In this document: piece after piece, positions 1 to 9,448 of the stretch
Numbering within the stretch: position 1 is the first letter of the stretch
Layout of the letters: every line of letters starts with the position of its first letter
Assembly (NCBI GenBank): GCA_946965045.2
Contig: OX337231.1
Coordinates: 496,001 to 560,000, forward strand
Length of the DNA: 64,000 nt
From: Epithemia pelagica
Taxonomy: Eukaryota > Bacillariophyta > Bacillariophyceae > Surirellales > Surirellaceae
Direction: 5' to 3'
Made by a program: the position numbers and the translations under genes
Notes under the pieces: model-generated
Told to the model about the DNA's origin: nothing
Databases searched by the model: none
What the model saw: the letters and a program-made list of their open reading frames with translations, nothing else

Positions 1-270
1 ACTTGTCCCAAAATAATGCCCAATCCCATCATAGCCGTCAATCCCAAGGAGGCAGCATTGCGTTCTTCCACGGCAAACAAATAACCCAAAAAGGAAAAGG
101 CGACGGGCACACTGCCGACCATGACGCCGTCATTGACCAGACGGCCCACAATAAATTGCGGATAATTGTGCACTTGGACCGTGGCACAGGCCGCCAGGGC
201 AATTGGGAGCCATGACATTGCTCGGACTCCAAATGGCACAAAAGGCCAAGCCCAACAACAAGGCTTGAGC
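1..270 (-). pseudogene. MFS (Spinster-like) transporter fragment
   Basis: Read on the minus strand towards the window edge, one frame encodes two hydrophobic stretches joined by the MFS-type signature FIVGRLVNDGVMVGSVPV, then LFAVEERNAASLGLTAMMG and a Gly-rich helix. This matches the TM4-loop-TM5 region of Spinster-type major facilitator transporters, which move small solutes across membranes. Just upstream (about 190-285) a different frame encodes a TM1-like stretch ending in SPSNVMAPN. The two parts overlap out of frame and lack the roughly 40 residues expected between them, so the 5' part appears internally deleted. The rest of the protein lies outside the window. The family call is by motif recognition only. 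Confidence 0.5.
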
Positions 271-282
271 GTGAATGGTTTG

Positions 283-600
283 GAAAGGTTGTTTCTGGAT
301 GAAGATATGGGCACAACAAGTTTGGCCACTCAGTGGTCCACTCAGTGGATGAGAAGACACGACGGGGGGTACACCGATAGAAGTATGAGCCGGTGTGGGA
401 CGACAAATGGGACCTTCATGCCTTGACGGTTGGAATGTTGCGGGGAGGTTGTCTGGGAGTCTAGTTAGGGCTGAGTTCCGGTGGCCCTGGCGGCGGGGAA
501 ACGTATTGGAAGGGTGCATGATGATGAAGGGGACGGGCGAGAACTGGAAGACAATGGAAAGGTGGCTTCGGGATGAAGATATGGGCACGACAAGTTCGGC
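283..600. repeat. Direct repeat pair (about 44 bp, spacing 274 bp)
   Basis: Positions 283-326 and 557-600 are near-identical. The core GATGAAGATATGGGCAC is shared exactly and the last 30 bp differ at two positions. The stretch between, and on to about 1060, contains no convincing gene, only short open frames with no recognisable domain. Confidence 0.5.
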
Positions 601-1164
601 ACCGTGGTGGATGCGTTGTGGATGGTGTGTTGTTATGTCAAAGTGGGTAAAATCGCCGATTTCAGAGGTCGCGCCTTGGGGGTGAGTAAGGGAATGCATG
701 GAACATGAGCGACCAACTCGCCCCCGCTGGGGGGTATGGGTTTGTGACAGACGAGTTGTCCAAAAATTTTTGACCATTCGTCTCAAACAAGAAACCACTG
801 GACGCAAGCCGACCTTGATGCAACGGACGGTGATGGCAATTAGAGATACTTAGAGCTTCCTGGAGCAGTGGCGGGCGACATTGAAAAAAGGATAGGGTTG
901 GGGATTTGTCTGGCCGCCTCACCTATTTGGAGGGGATTTAATGGCGAATGCGGCAGGACTTGCGACCACGCAAAAATCTGAAATCGAGGTTCGAGTTTTG
1001 AGGTGGGGCTTTGTCCCTACCTCGAAACAACGATCTGGACGTTCATGTCCACGTAAAAACATGAACCAATGTCTTTTTTAGTTTCTAGATTCGAGGTTCA
1101 CCATCATGAACGTACAAGCCTCCCCCACCAGTTTCATTCCACACAATCCACCCTGCTTCCAACC

Positions 1165-1959
1165 ATGACAATGGATAGAACTCCTTGGAAGAACACAACC
1201 AAGAGCCCATACGAGACAGCACTCATATGTATGTGTGTTGTGGACTCTCTTGGGCTACTTGATTTTGATCAGACCACATTAACAGCTGAAGAGAAGCGAA
1301 AGAAAATACCAAGAGTCCGAAGTAGAGTTGAAGATATTATGTACGAACTTGGTCCCTCTGCGTGTCGGCGATATTACCGCATGAATGAAGATTCCTTTTG
1401 GTCCCTACACCAAATTCTCACACCATTCATTGATGAAGTGACAGCCAAACGTCTTGCAGTTAAAAGAAGCAGAGAGAAGAGCGGAAAAGACGACAACGCC
1501 GAGCAAAATATCGGAGGAAGAGGAACCGTGGAAGCAGGATTCTGCCCCCCAATGGGACAGTACCATCAGCAACACGGCTCAGTGTGGCTCTGCGATATTT
1601 TGCTGGTGCTGACCCATTGGACCTGATGCTAGTTCACGGCATCAGCCATGTCCAGGTTTTTATCAGTGTCTGGACCATTGTGGATGCCGTTCACCTCTGT
1701 CCCCACAATCATTTTGTCTTTCCCCAGGATCATGATGAGCAGAGAAAATTGGCAGAAGAGTTCATGAGCCTTCAGCCCCATACACATGGCAAGGAGTACT
1801 TTGTTCCTCAGCTCAGGTTGGGTCTCTTTCAGATTCTTGCGAGCATCACACTCCCTCTCGGCTTCATTGCACACAGAGTCAGAGTCTCCTTGATTGTCTT
1901 GTTGTTGACGCTGATGAAGTTCTGGTGTGTTGAGCATCAGGTCAGAAGGAGATGATGCA
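1165..1959 (+). pseudogene. PIF/Harbinger transposase, N-terminal remnant
   Basis: From the ATG at 1165 one frame encodes CRRYYRMNEDSFWSLHQIL, the N-terminal signature of Harbinger/DDE_4 transposases. In a second frame a run encodes NGTVPSATRLSVALRYFAG, then DPLDLMLVHGISH, the next conserved block. The switch falls at or just before the C-run at 1545-1550, so a single indel broke the gene. After HDEQRKLAEEFM the similarity fades and the catalytic DDE core is missing. The remnant is interrupted at 1964 by the copia element. It should be inactive; intact relatives cut and paste at 3-bp sites together with a Myb-like partner, which is not seen here. Confidence 0.72.
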
Positions 1960-1964
1960 GAACC

Positions 1965-2258
1965 TGTTGAACGATGCAAGGATGCCGTCAGCTTCGTCGC
2001 TATCGTCGTAGATGTAAAACGTAATTTTACTTTACTTTCTTGATTATCTCCAAAGAATGAGCACTCGTCTTTTTCGCCTCGCTCGTCTTTGGTTTCCCAT
2101 ATTTTACCACGTCAGCGAATGTAACGCGCTTACCTTCTCGCTCGCGTAATTGTTCGTGACTGCTTCGATAAGTAGTTCTCGTCATTGTCTCAATTTGGAC
2201 GCCGGGTGGCTCTGAGGACTCGTGGATCATTTTTTCGTCTTCGTCATTATTTCCAACA
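1965..2258 (-). repeat. 3' LTR of copia copy 1
   Basis: 294 bp, TGTTG...CAACA, matching 7986-8279 with no difference seen. The target duplication GAACC abuts it at 1960-1964. The gag-pol frame runs through most of this LTR and stops at 2027, so about 76 C-terminal residues are LTR-encoded. Confidence 0.96.
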
Positions 2259-5200
2259 CGCTCCTCATGAGTCGAGGAGTCGCACGGGGAGCCTTGCAGG
2301 GAATCGATGGGCTTGTGTCCGAGTGATACGTCTCTGAACTTGACGAAAAGACTCCCTTGTAGTGGTTTTGTATAAAAATCTGCTAACATTTCTTCCGTTG
2401 GGCAGTAATGGATGTCGATATTTTCTTGCTTGATTCGGTCTTTTATGAAAAAATATCTGATATCCACATGGCGCGACTGCTTCCCCGCTGAAGCTCTTCC
2501 GTTTTTCTCTAGTTTGATAGCGCTCTGGTTGTCCTGGGCGAATTTCGTGCTTGCTATTTCGTATCCTTGGGCCTCGAGGAATCGTTTGGCCCATATCGTG
2601 TTTGGGAGGTAGTCACTTGCACCCACAACCTCGGCCTCAGTCGAGCTCTTGGTGTTGAGCTTCTGCTTTCTTGATTTTGCGATGATGGCACCTCGCCCAA
2701 GGGACATTACACCGCCTGTGTGGCTGCGCATGTCGTCATGTACGGCGAATGATGCGTCGACCCATGTCTTGAGATGGGGTACATCGTCTGCTCCAACAAT
2801 GTATTCCAATTCTTTGGTAGCATACAGATATTGGAGCACTCGTTTCAGTTTGGCCCAATCGTCGATGGTGCATTTGGCGACTCGGGTGCACAGGAACGCG
2901 ATGGCCGTTTGGATGTCTATACGGGCACGTTGTGACAGATAGAGTAATTTTGCCACGATACTGTGAAATTTGTCCTTCTTTTCTTTGCTGAGTATCGGTG
3001 AATTCTTCTTGATTGTGAAAAGTCCTTTCCTCGCAGGCGTTGATGCTCCTTGTGTGACATTCTCGCCGAACATGTCGATTGCTTCGTCGATGTATTGTGG
3101 CATGATAATGCTGACCGTGCCGTTGTCGTTGATTGTAATCTTCATTCCCAAATAGGTGTGTTCTTTTCCTCTACACACCGACATCTTCCCGAATTTTGCT
3201 TCGATTGCTGCCACGACATCTTCGATTACCTTCTCTTCCACGTGCGATGCTTTTAGATCGTCCACGTACCAGGTTACAGTGCATTGACGTCCGTTGATCA
3301 TTTTGTTGGCCACGCATGGGTCGTACGGGTTTAGTTCGAAACCCATCTCTTTCAGTGTTGTGGAGAACAACTCGTACCACAGTAGTGCAGATTGAACGCA
3401 TCCATACAGTGCTTTGTTGAGTCGTACGTAGAGTACCTTGGTCTTTCCTTCCATAACGACGAACTTTTTGTATTTCTCGTCGATCTGGCAGAAAATGTCC
3501 ACTACATCACCGGTGAGCTTCATTAACACGTAATTGCGCATAAAAGCATTAAGGTATGCCCCAGCGATGTCAGCGGTGATGACTTTCCGTCGTTCAATCG
3601 CGTCGATGATCAGTGACATGATCAGGGTGTCTGTTGACAGGGCTGGCGAAGCAGTCTCACTTTTATCGTAGTGTGGTCGCTGGGACCGTCCGTCCGCGCA
3701 GGATCGTCCCTTGATCTTGCCACAGCGTTTCTCTTTGATCACGTTGACTGATCTGAGGGCTGCTTTCTTCTGTTGTGCCGTAAGCTTTGATGCGTCCTGG
3801 GGATCGAATGTATCTTGATTATCTAATTGTGTGAATTCCTTGAGAAGTGCGTCTATGGCTTTTTGACCATGTTTCTTGATGCCTGCTTGGGCAGACATTT
3901 GGGTGAATATGAAGTGGGCTACCAAAGAATGGATCGGTTTCCGTTCGTTCACGTTGGTTGTTGCGTGACGGATCGCACGTTGGAGAAACTGCATATGCAT
4001 GTATGATGTGCTACCGTCCGCGGTGTCCATTTGGTGGTCAAGTCTGTGGCTGTAGGAGCGTGTCCGGTCGCTCCTCAAATTGTACTCGTGTTGGGGCATG
4101 TCGTCCTCGGACATGGCGGTTGCTTCACCATCGCCGTCTTCATCACTATGCTCGTCATAATCGTTCGCTCCTTCATCTTCATCCTGATACTCTTGTGTAT
4201 GATGCGCTCCTTCATCTTCGTCGGGTCCATTCGCTCCTTCATCTTCATCCATTTCACTGTGCGCTCCTTCTTCCTCTTCAATTTCCCCGTGATCATCGTC
4301 GTCGTCATTATCGTCGTCGTTGTCTTCATCGTCTGTTGTTGAAACCATTGGTGGCTCGTTGTCATCATCTTCATCTGATGCCGGTGGTTCGTCACTGCTT
4401 GACTCGACATCGTTTTCGTTGGGATCAGAGTCGTCGCTGTTTCCGTCGTTGCTTTCTTCTTTCGCTTCTTCCGATTCTTCGTCCGATTCGTCGTTATTCA
4501 AAAAGTCATCGTTGTCGTTGGGTGCCTCATTGTTGTCGTCAATGATGGGGATGTTCGGGGCCCATTCGAAAACCAGCTCACCATCAATGAGTGGTTGGTC
4601 TTGCTGTTCAGCCAATTCTTCGACACGGTGGATTACCGCTTGTGTAATGGGGAGCTCTGTCCACTGTTGGCGTGTGACGCGAGCACCCGTGTCTAAGGAT
4701 AGGAAGTAGTAACTCCCTTGAGTGTTGCCAGTTGGGTTGAGTGCAATGGCGCCAATGGTTCGCGGGGCGGTCGTGTTCGTTCTTCGTCTTTCTTCAAATA
4801 TTTGGGCATAATGGCCGAATTCGATGCGCATGTTGTTGAAATCCGGGTCAGGTAGGCCCGTCACTATTTTCCGTGGGCTCATGGTGGTGGACACGCCCTT
4901 TCTGCTTGGTAGTTGGATGAGGGTGCGGACGGCATGCGCCACGATTTCTCGCACTAATAGGGACGGGTAGCGTCGATACGGTAGGCCATGAACTAGGGCT
5001 CGGACCCTCTCCTTGATGGTCCTGATGGATCGCTCAACTTGTCCGACATGGTCGTCAGCGGCAACGATGTTTGATAGGACGGGGAGAATTCTCTGTTGGA
5101 TTGGTGCAAATTCGTTATCTGCGTGGAGATCCGTGACTTCGAAACCTCTGGCATGATACATGTTGATGACGTCCTTAATCTCCTTCTCGAGAGTTGCTTT

Positions 5201-7267
5201 GCGTCGATTGGGGATTGCTGCAACGGTGCGGAAATGGAGGTGCTTGGAAATAGTGTGACAGAAAATGTGACCTTGGACGTAGAAATTGTCCGCGCATATC
5301 GTCACGCGTCGGTGTTCGTTCTTGATTTTGGTAGGGATATCCGTTGGGACTACTTGTGGTGCAGCGGGTGTCGGTCGCTTTACGGTTTTGCCTTTGATGG
5401 TGGCGGGGTCTGGACCGTAAATTTTTAGGGCGCGTTTGGCATCTTCGGGGGTGACGGGACAGTTTTGGACGACATTGTTTGCCAGTGCGTCGAGGAAATC
5501 GCGTTGGGAGGGTCGACCGAGTTGCCTGTAAAGAGTGCGGGCACGATCCGCTCCTTCGACCTCACGGGGGGAGTACCCAGTCGCACTATTGAGAAAAAGG
5601 TAAGGGGCAGAAGGGGAATTAATAGAGTTAGTGGGATCGTTCACATCAAAATAATAGAGACCCATGGGGCTCTCTTTGAAAAGCATTACCGAACCATCCT
5701 TCCGGTGCACAGCAATGGCGGAGGCACCAGCAGTGTCCATGGTGACACGGCACCGCTGACGGACAGCAGCAAGGGATAGGATGTTGGCCAGAGATTGTGG
5801 GTTGAACCATACTTTGCCAAAATTGGGGATCTCCCCAACAAGACGAGAGATTTGGGAACCACCATTGGTGTAGACCGTGAGGGGGGAAGCGGCAGGGCGG
5901 ATGTTTTGGAGCAGGGTGGCATTTCGGAAAACGGACACTGTGGACTGGCTGTCCAACAAAACCCAAGAATCGGGTATGGCAACATGGCGTGATTGCGAGA
6001 AACAACAATCAAAATGCAGAAAGGTGAAGTTGTGGACGGGACCATGGCTTTGGAGCATGGTAACCCCAGTGGCTGCTTCGTTGTTATCGGCCCGATGCGG
6101 ACACTGGCTTGCATAATGACCAGGACCCTGGCAATGGAAGCAGATGATGGCTTCATGCAGAATTCCGTCGAGGCCAGGAACGGGAGCGGTTGTTGTTTGA
6201 GCAAACTGGAGCCCATTACTGGTTGAAGATTGTCCTCGTTGCTGATTTTGCGGTTGGCGGGGTCCGCGATAACTCACCAACATACCATATGCCGCCGTGA
6301 CGTCGACGGGGTACTGATCCGTCCCACGGGTGAATTGGTTCTCCAATTCGATGAGAAGATTTCCAAAACGTTTCTTATCCGCTCCCTTCAGGAACTGGAT
6401 AGCCAGGGCACGATCACGACTCATGCGTTTCTTCGTTTCGGAGGTTGTAATGACGTCGGGATCCAAATATTTGACAATGGGATCCTGTGATCCTTTGTCT
6501 ACTCCAACTGAGCCTCCATAATGTTCAAGGACATCGATGTTTTCCTTGAATTGATGCAGGTAATCCGAGAGAGGTTCATCGGGTTGCTGTCGGTGGAGGT
6601 AAAAATTGGTGTACGCGTCGTTCAGGGACGCATACCCATATCGTTTTTCTTCAAATTTGTGTCTGATCCCTTTGATTTGGGTCAGCAACCAAGCACAATC
6701 GCAAGCTAGTCGGGAGGTGTCATACTTTTCTAATCCTTGTAGTTTGGCCTTCATAGCCTCGCTGCACTGCCCCCAAATTATGGCATAGGCTGCTTGCAAA
6801 TTACTTTTGAGTATTTCGCATCGAGTAACATAGGCGGCGACTTGTTTCTCGAAGATTGCAATCTTCAAACGACTCGTCTCTTCGTCTGGGAGATCGGCTG
6901 GCTCTTGAACGGACGGATTCTTCAAATCTCGGGTGAGGACCACCATGTCGCCTGCATGCTTGAACGTCTTCGCGAAGTGCTCCTCTAATGCTTCCAGTGT
7001 TCGGGTGAACTGTCGCTTGTCATTGCATTCATGGAAAACTTGAAACACGTGGCCGTTCATGCCTTCCGTGTTGCCCTTGAATGCATTACTGCTCGTGTGG
7101 CCTCCTCTGCCTCCACGACCTCCGCGTCCACCACGTCCTCTTCCTCGTCCACGGCCTCTTCCTCCTCGGCCTGGACCACCACCAGTACCACGTCCTTCAG
7201 GCGTGGTACCTGGCGAACTGGGGGCGCCGTCCTGGCTGGACGGGTTGGACGCGCTCGAACTGCTCAT
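2027..7267 (-). CDS. Copia gag-pol polyprotein, copy 1 (intact)
   Basis: About 1,746 residues. The start at 7267 (MSSSSASNPSSQ) was chosen because copy 2 starts at the equivalent codon; an in-frame ATG at 7324 is also possible. In order: Gly/Arg-rich tail; gag helices; CCHC zinc knuckle (CFHCQGPGHYASQC) near residue 380; aspartic protease with LLDSQST near 435; integrase core with D (ADNFYV), D (LHADNEF) and E (GQVERSIRTIKER) near 655-790; an acidic linker with repeated DEDEGA units; reverse transcriptase with YVDD near 1335; RNase H with WVDASFAV, TKSSTEAEV and FAQDNQSAI to about 1640. The usual integrase HHCC finger is not recognisable. The last part, in the 3' LTR, has a conserved RVTFADVV motif. 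Confidence 0.95.
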   Translation of the reverse strand: MSSSSASNPSSQDGAPSSPGTTPEGRGTGGGPGRGGRGRGRGRGRGGRGGRGGRGGHTSSNAFKGNTEGMNGHVFQVFHECNDKRQFTRTLEALEEHFAKTFKHAGDMVVLTRDLKNPSVQEPADLPDEETSRLKIAIFEKQVAAYVTRCEILKSNLQAAYAIIWGQCSEAMKAKLQGLEKYDTSRLACDCAWLLTQIKGIRHKFEEKRYGYASLNDAYTNFYLHRQQPDEPLSDYLHQFKENIDVLEHYGGSVGVDKGSQDPIVKYLDPDVITTSETKKRMSRDRALAIQFLKGADKKRFGNLLIELENQFTRGTDQYPVDVTAAYGMLVSYRGPRQPQNQQRGQSSTSNGLQFAQTTTAPVPGLDGILHEAIICFHCQGPGHYASQCPHRADNNEAATGVTMLQSHGPVHNFTFLHFDCCFSQSRHVAIPDSWVLLDSQSTVSVFRNATLLQNIRPAASPLTVYTNGGSQISRLVGEIPNFGKVWFNPQSLANILSLAAVRQRCRVTMDTAGASAIAVHRKDGSVMLFKESPMGLYYFDVNDPTNSINSPSAPYLFLNSATGYSPREVEGADRARTLYRQLGRPSQRDFLDALANNVVQNCPVTPEDAKRALKIYGPDPATIKGKTVKRPTPAAPQVVPTDIPTKIKNEHRRVTICADNFYVQGHIFCHTISKHLHFRTVAAIPNRRKATLEKEIKDVINMYHARGFEVTDLHADNEFAPIQQRILPVLSNIVAADDHVGQVERSIRTIKERVRALVHGLPYRRYPSLLVREIVAHAVRTLIQLPSRKGVSTTMSPRKIVTGLPDPDFNNMRIEFGHYAQIFEERRRTNTTAPRTIGAIALNPTGNTQGSYYFLSLDTGARVTRQQWTELPITQAVIHRVEELAEQQDQPLIDGELVFEWAPNIPIIDDNNEAPNDNDDFLNNDESDEESEEAKEESNDGNSDDSDPNENDVESSSDEPPASDEDDDNEPPMVSTTDDEDNDDDNDDDDDHGEIEEEEGAHSEMDEDEGANGPDEDEGAHHTQEYQDEDEGANDYDEHSDEDGDGEATAMSEDDMPQHEYNLRSDRTRSYSHRLDHQMDTADGSTSYMHMQFLQRAIRHATTNVNERKPIHSLVAHFIFTQMSAQAGIKKHGQKAIDALLKEFTQLDNQDTFDPQDASKLTAQQKKAALRSVNVIKEKRCGKIKGRSCADGRSQRPHYDKSETASPALSTDTLIMSLIIDAIERRKVITADIAGAYLNAFMRNYVLMKLTGDVVDIFCQIDEKYKKFVVMEGKTKVLYVRLNKALYGCVQSALLWYELFSTTLKEMGFELNPYDPCVANKMINGRQCTVTWYVDDLKASHVEEKVIEDVVAAIEAKFGKMSVCRGKEHTYLGMKITINDNGTVSIIMPQYIDEAIDMFGENVTQGASTPARKGLFTIKKNSPILSKEKKDKFHSIVAKLLYLSQRARIDIQTAIAFLCTRVAKCTIDDWAKLKRVLQYLYATKELEYIVGADDVPHLKTWVDASFAVHDDMRSHTGGVMSLGRGAIIAKSRKQKLNTKSSTEAEVVGASDYLPNTIWAKRFLEAQGYEIASTKFAQDNQSAIKLEKNGRASAGKQSRHVDIRYFFIKDRIKQENIDIHYCPTEEMLADFYTKPLQGSLFVKFRDVSLGHKPIDSLQGSPCDSSTHEERVGNNDEDEKMIHESSEPPGVQIETMTRTTYRSSHEQLREREGKRVTFADVVKYGKPKTSEAKKTSAHSLEIIKKVK

Positions 7268-7922
7268 CCTTCTCTGCGGAGAGATATCGGATGTTGTTCT
7301 TACCTCGTCGAACGTCCTGACCACTATCAGTGTGGACGATTACTTGATATGCGGTGACTCGGGCAACAACACCCGTGCCGTCACGAATGGTTGGTGCTTC
7401 TCCGACGTGGAGCGAAGCGGGATTGACAATTCGAACTATGTCTCCCACTTGGAAAGCCCTCCTTTTCTTGTGGATGATGTACCGCTTTCCTGAAACCGCT
7501 GAGGTCCACAAGGTGCAGCCACTTTTCAATGCCGAAAGTTCCGCTGTTGTATATGTGATTTCGTTCTCCGAATAAAGAGTGGTATCGCCGTCCGACTCTT
7601 GTCCTCGAGATTGTTGGTGACGAATGACTCCAACGACTTCCACGCTTGAACTGGCCACACTGGATGCAGTGGGCGATGATCGTTGATGCTTGTTTCTTCT
7701 CTGCGCGGCCGCCGGCTTCTTTTCCGACTGGCTGCCTTCTTCACTGTCGCCTGTCTCGTACCCTCCGGGCTGGGACTTTGCCCCAGTGGCAACCTGTGTC
7801 GCTTCAACGATGGGAACTTCCCGGATGCTCTTGATTCGGGCAAGCACTTCTCTCTGTCGAGTTGTGAGTTCTTCGAGTTCTTGGATAAGTTCGTCGATCT
7901 CTTGTTTGTTTGGGCTGGACAT
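7197..7922 (-). CDS. Copia copy 1 first ORF (coiled coil plus SH3/KOW-like domain)
   Basis: 241 residues, starting at MSSPNKQEIDELIQELEEL. It has an N-terminal coiled coil, a Ser-rich middle and a compact C-terminal domain with VGDIVRIVNPAS, PTIRDGTGVVARV and VIVHTDSG, which by eye resembles a small beta-barrel (SH3/KOW type). A homolog lies at the same place in copia copy 2 (35493-36167), so it is a genuine element gene. It overlaps gag-pol by 71 nt in the other frame (gag is +1 relative to it). Function unknown; it could be a Gag accessory or nucleic-acid-binding protein, perhaps linked to gag by frameshifting or reinitiation. Confidence 0.85.
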   Translation of the reverse strand: MSSPNKQEIDELIQELEELTTRQREVLARIKSIREVPIVEATQVATGAKSQPGGYETGDSEEGSQSEKKPAAAQRRNKHQRSSPTASSVASSSVEVVGVIRHQQSRGQESDGDTTLYSENEITYTTAELSALKSGCTLWTSAVSGKRYIIHKKRRAFQVGDIVRIVNPASLHVGEAPTIRDGTGVVARVTAYQVIVHTDSGQDVRRGKNNIRYLSAEKDEQFERVQPVQPGRRPQFARYHA

Positions 7923-7970
7923 GAAAATTGCGTTGATGCGCTTGAAAGGACGGTTTGTAGGATTTCGTGT

Positions 7971-7985
7971 TTTCTTTGGAGATAA
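7971..7985 (-). promoter_or_regulatory. Primer-binding site of copy 1, self-complementary to its own LTR
   Basis: Read on the minus strand, the bases directly after the 5' LTR are TTATCTCCAAAGAA. They do not begin with TGG, as expected for priming by a tRNA 3' end. They are perfectly complementary over 14 nt to the minus-strand sequence TTCTTTGGAGATAA inside the LTR (8065-8078), 79 nt upstream. Copy 2 has the same arrangement with a different sequence. Inference: the RNA 5' region folds back to prime reverse transcription. Confidence 0.6.
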
Positions 7986-8279
7986 TGTTGAACGATGCAA
8001 GGATGCCGTCAGCTTCGTCGCTATCGTCGTAGATGTAAAACGTAATTTTACTTTACTTTCTTGATTATCTCCAAAGAATGAGCACTCGTCTTTTTCGCCT
8101 CGCTCGTCTTTGGTTTCCCATATTTTACCACGTCAGCGAATGTAACGCGCTTACCTTCTCGCTCGCGTAATTGTTCGTGACTGCTTCGATAAGTAGTTCT
8201 CGTCATTGTCTCAATTTGGACGCCGGGTGGCTCTGAGGACTCGTGGATCATTTTTTCGTCTTCGTCATTATTTCCAACA
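7986..8279 (-). repeat. 5' LTR of copia copy 1
   Basis: 294 bp, TGTTG...CAACA, followed by the target duplication GAACC at 8280-8284. It contains the element's promoter by position. The site complementary to the primer-binding site is at 8065-8078, about 200 nt into the LTR in transcript orientation, which may mark the RNA start. Confidence 0.96.
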
Positions 8280-8284
8280 GAACC

Positions 8285-9448
8285 CAATATCGCTTGGGTT
8301 GTGCCTGGCTCGTGTGGTCTGCTATGTCTTGGGGTCTCTTCTCTGGATTCCTCTCCTCTCTCTAGAGAAAAGAGAGAATGCTCCAGGTCACTCATTACTT
8401 ATATTGGAGACAACGATATTTCCTCAATTGCTTGCTGCTTTCCGGAGGAGGCTTTTTGTGCTGTTTGTGTACGGAGGGACGGAACTGCGGGGCTCTGGCA
8501 AAGAACCTCGAAACTCGAAACTCGATTCTAAGAAGTCGTTTGGGGGATTGCGAAGAGACACTACGACAAAATCCTTGGCACGTGCCGTTTCGGTCTGTCC
8601 GAGAGATCGCAGTTAGTCTGTCACCAAAAACTTCGTCCGTTGAGATTTGGAAACAAATCCCACAGGGTGGGGGGACGGCTATGTTCAGTATTTAACATTA
8701 CTGTACAGCTCCCCACCTGTATCACCAACGTAGAACGCTCCCAAAAAAACTCGCACGAAACGGTAATTAAAGCTCTGTCACTCAGGATCTCCAGTAGTGT
8801 ACAAAGGAACACACCGCCCATTGGAAATTGGAACAGTTAATTAGGCACACCAGAGACCAGAGATGCACAATCACCGACGGCGAGCATCTGATACTCGCAG
8901 ACGAGCATCAGTTTATGAAATTTGGAGTGGAAATCTTCATTTTTGGGTCTCAATCTTTGGGAAGGTGTAACTTCTTAGAGGTATGTCCGATTTGGATGAT
9001 TGTTTTTTCTGTTGCAAGGTCGTAACATCATCTGTATACCAATACCCTGGACCGTTCTTGTCGCAGTCAACAACAAAAGCGTCGTTGAGTCAAAGTTGGA
9101 GTGTGGCTGATCTCTTTATTTTGGGTCTCAATCGTTGGGAAGGCGTAACCGCAGTACTCATCAATCAAAGACTGCTGGTGTTGCTGATTAAATAGTATTG
9201 ATGATGAATAATGTTCATGCAAAGGTTTCTAAGGGTGGCCGATCGGACCCAGCACATCTTCTGGATGTGTGCCATTCTCATGGCAAGGGTCACACCGCCC
9301 TGTCCTTGAATAGTTCATCTACTCACAGGAGAGGACTTGCGCATGCAACATGTTCGAAGACAATGGCAATGAGAATCCAATGCAATATCGCAAAGCAGTG
9401 CCATTGTCATTGATGAAGCTACGGATATTGATCTTGTTGCGGGTGTAA
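8285..9448. other. No convincing gene; short direct repeat
   Basis: The first bases are the far side of the Harbinger-remnant insertion site. The sequence GGGTCTCAATC(T/G)TTGGGAAGG recurs at about 8939-8971 and 9118-9149. I see no other recognisable gene, RNA or element. Confidence 0.4.

Larger units (their letters stand above)
1965..8279 (-). mobile_element. Ty1/copia (CoDi-type) LTR retrotransposon, copy 1
   Basis: A 6,315-bp complete element on the minus strand, bounded by two 294-bp LTRs that look identical by eye. It begins TGTTG and ends CAACA, with 5-bp target duplications GAACC at 1960-1964 and 8280-8284. It encodes a small first ORF (7197-7922) and a full-length gag-pol ORF (2027-7267). 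Identical LTRs and open frames indicate a recent, possibly still active insertion. The purine-rich GAGGAGCG lies directly before the 3' LTR on the minus strand and is shared with copy 2, so it is the likely polypurine tract. Confidence 0.96.

Noticed and set aside
130-807. 225-residue minus-strand ORF
   Set aside because: Only its last third resembles a transporter TM helix; the rest is Pro/His/Ser-rich without motifs and overlaps direct repeats.
3958-4709. Long plus-strand frames rich in Ser, His or Val
   Set aside because: Antisense shadows of the acidic linker of copia copy 1; the same happens at 32349-32942 opposite copy 2.
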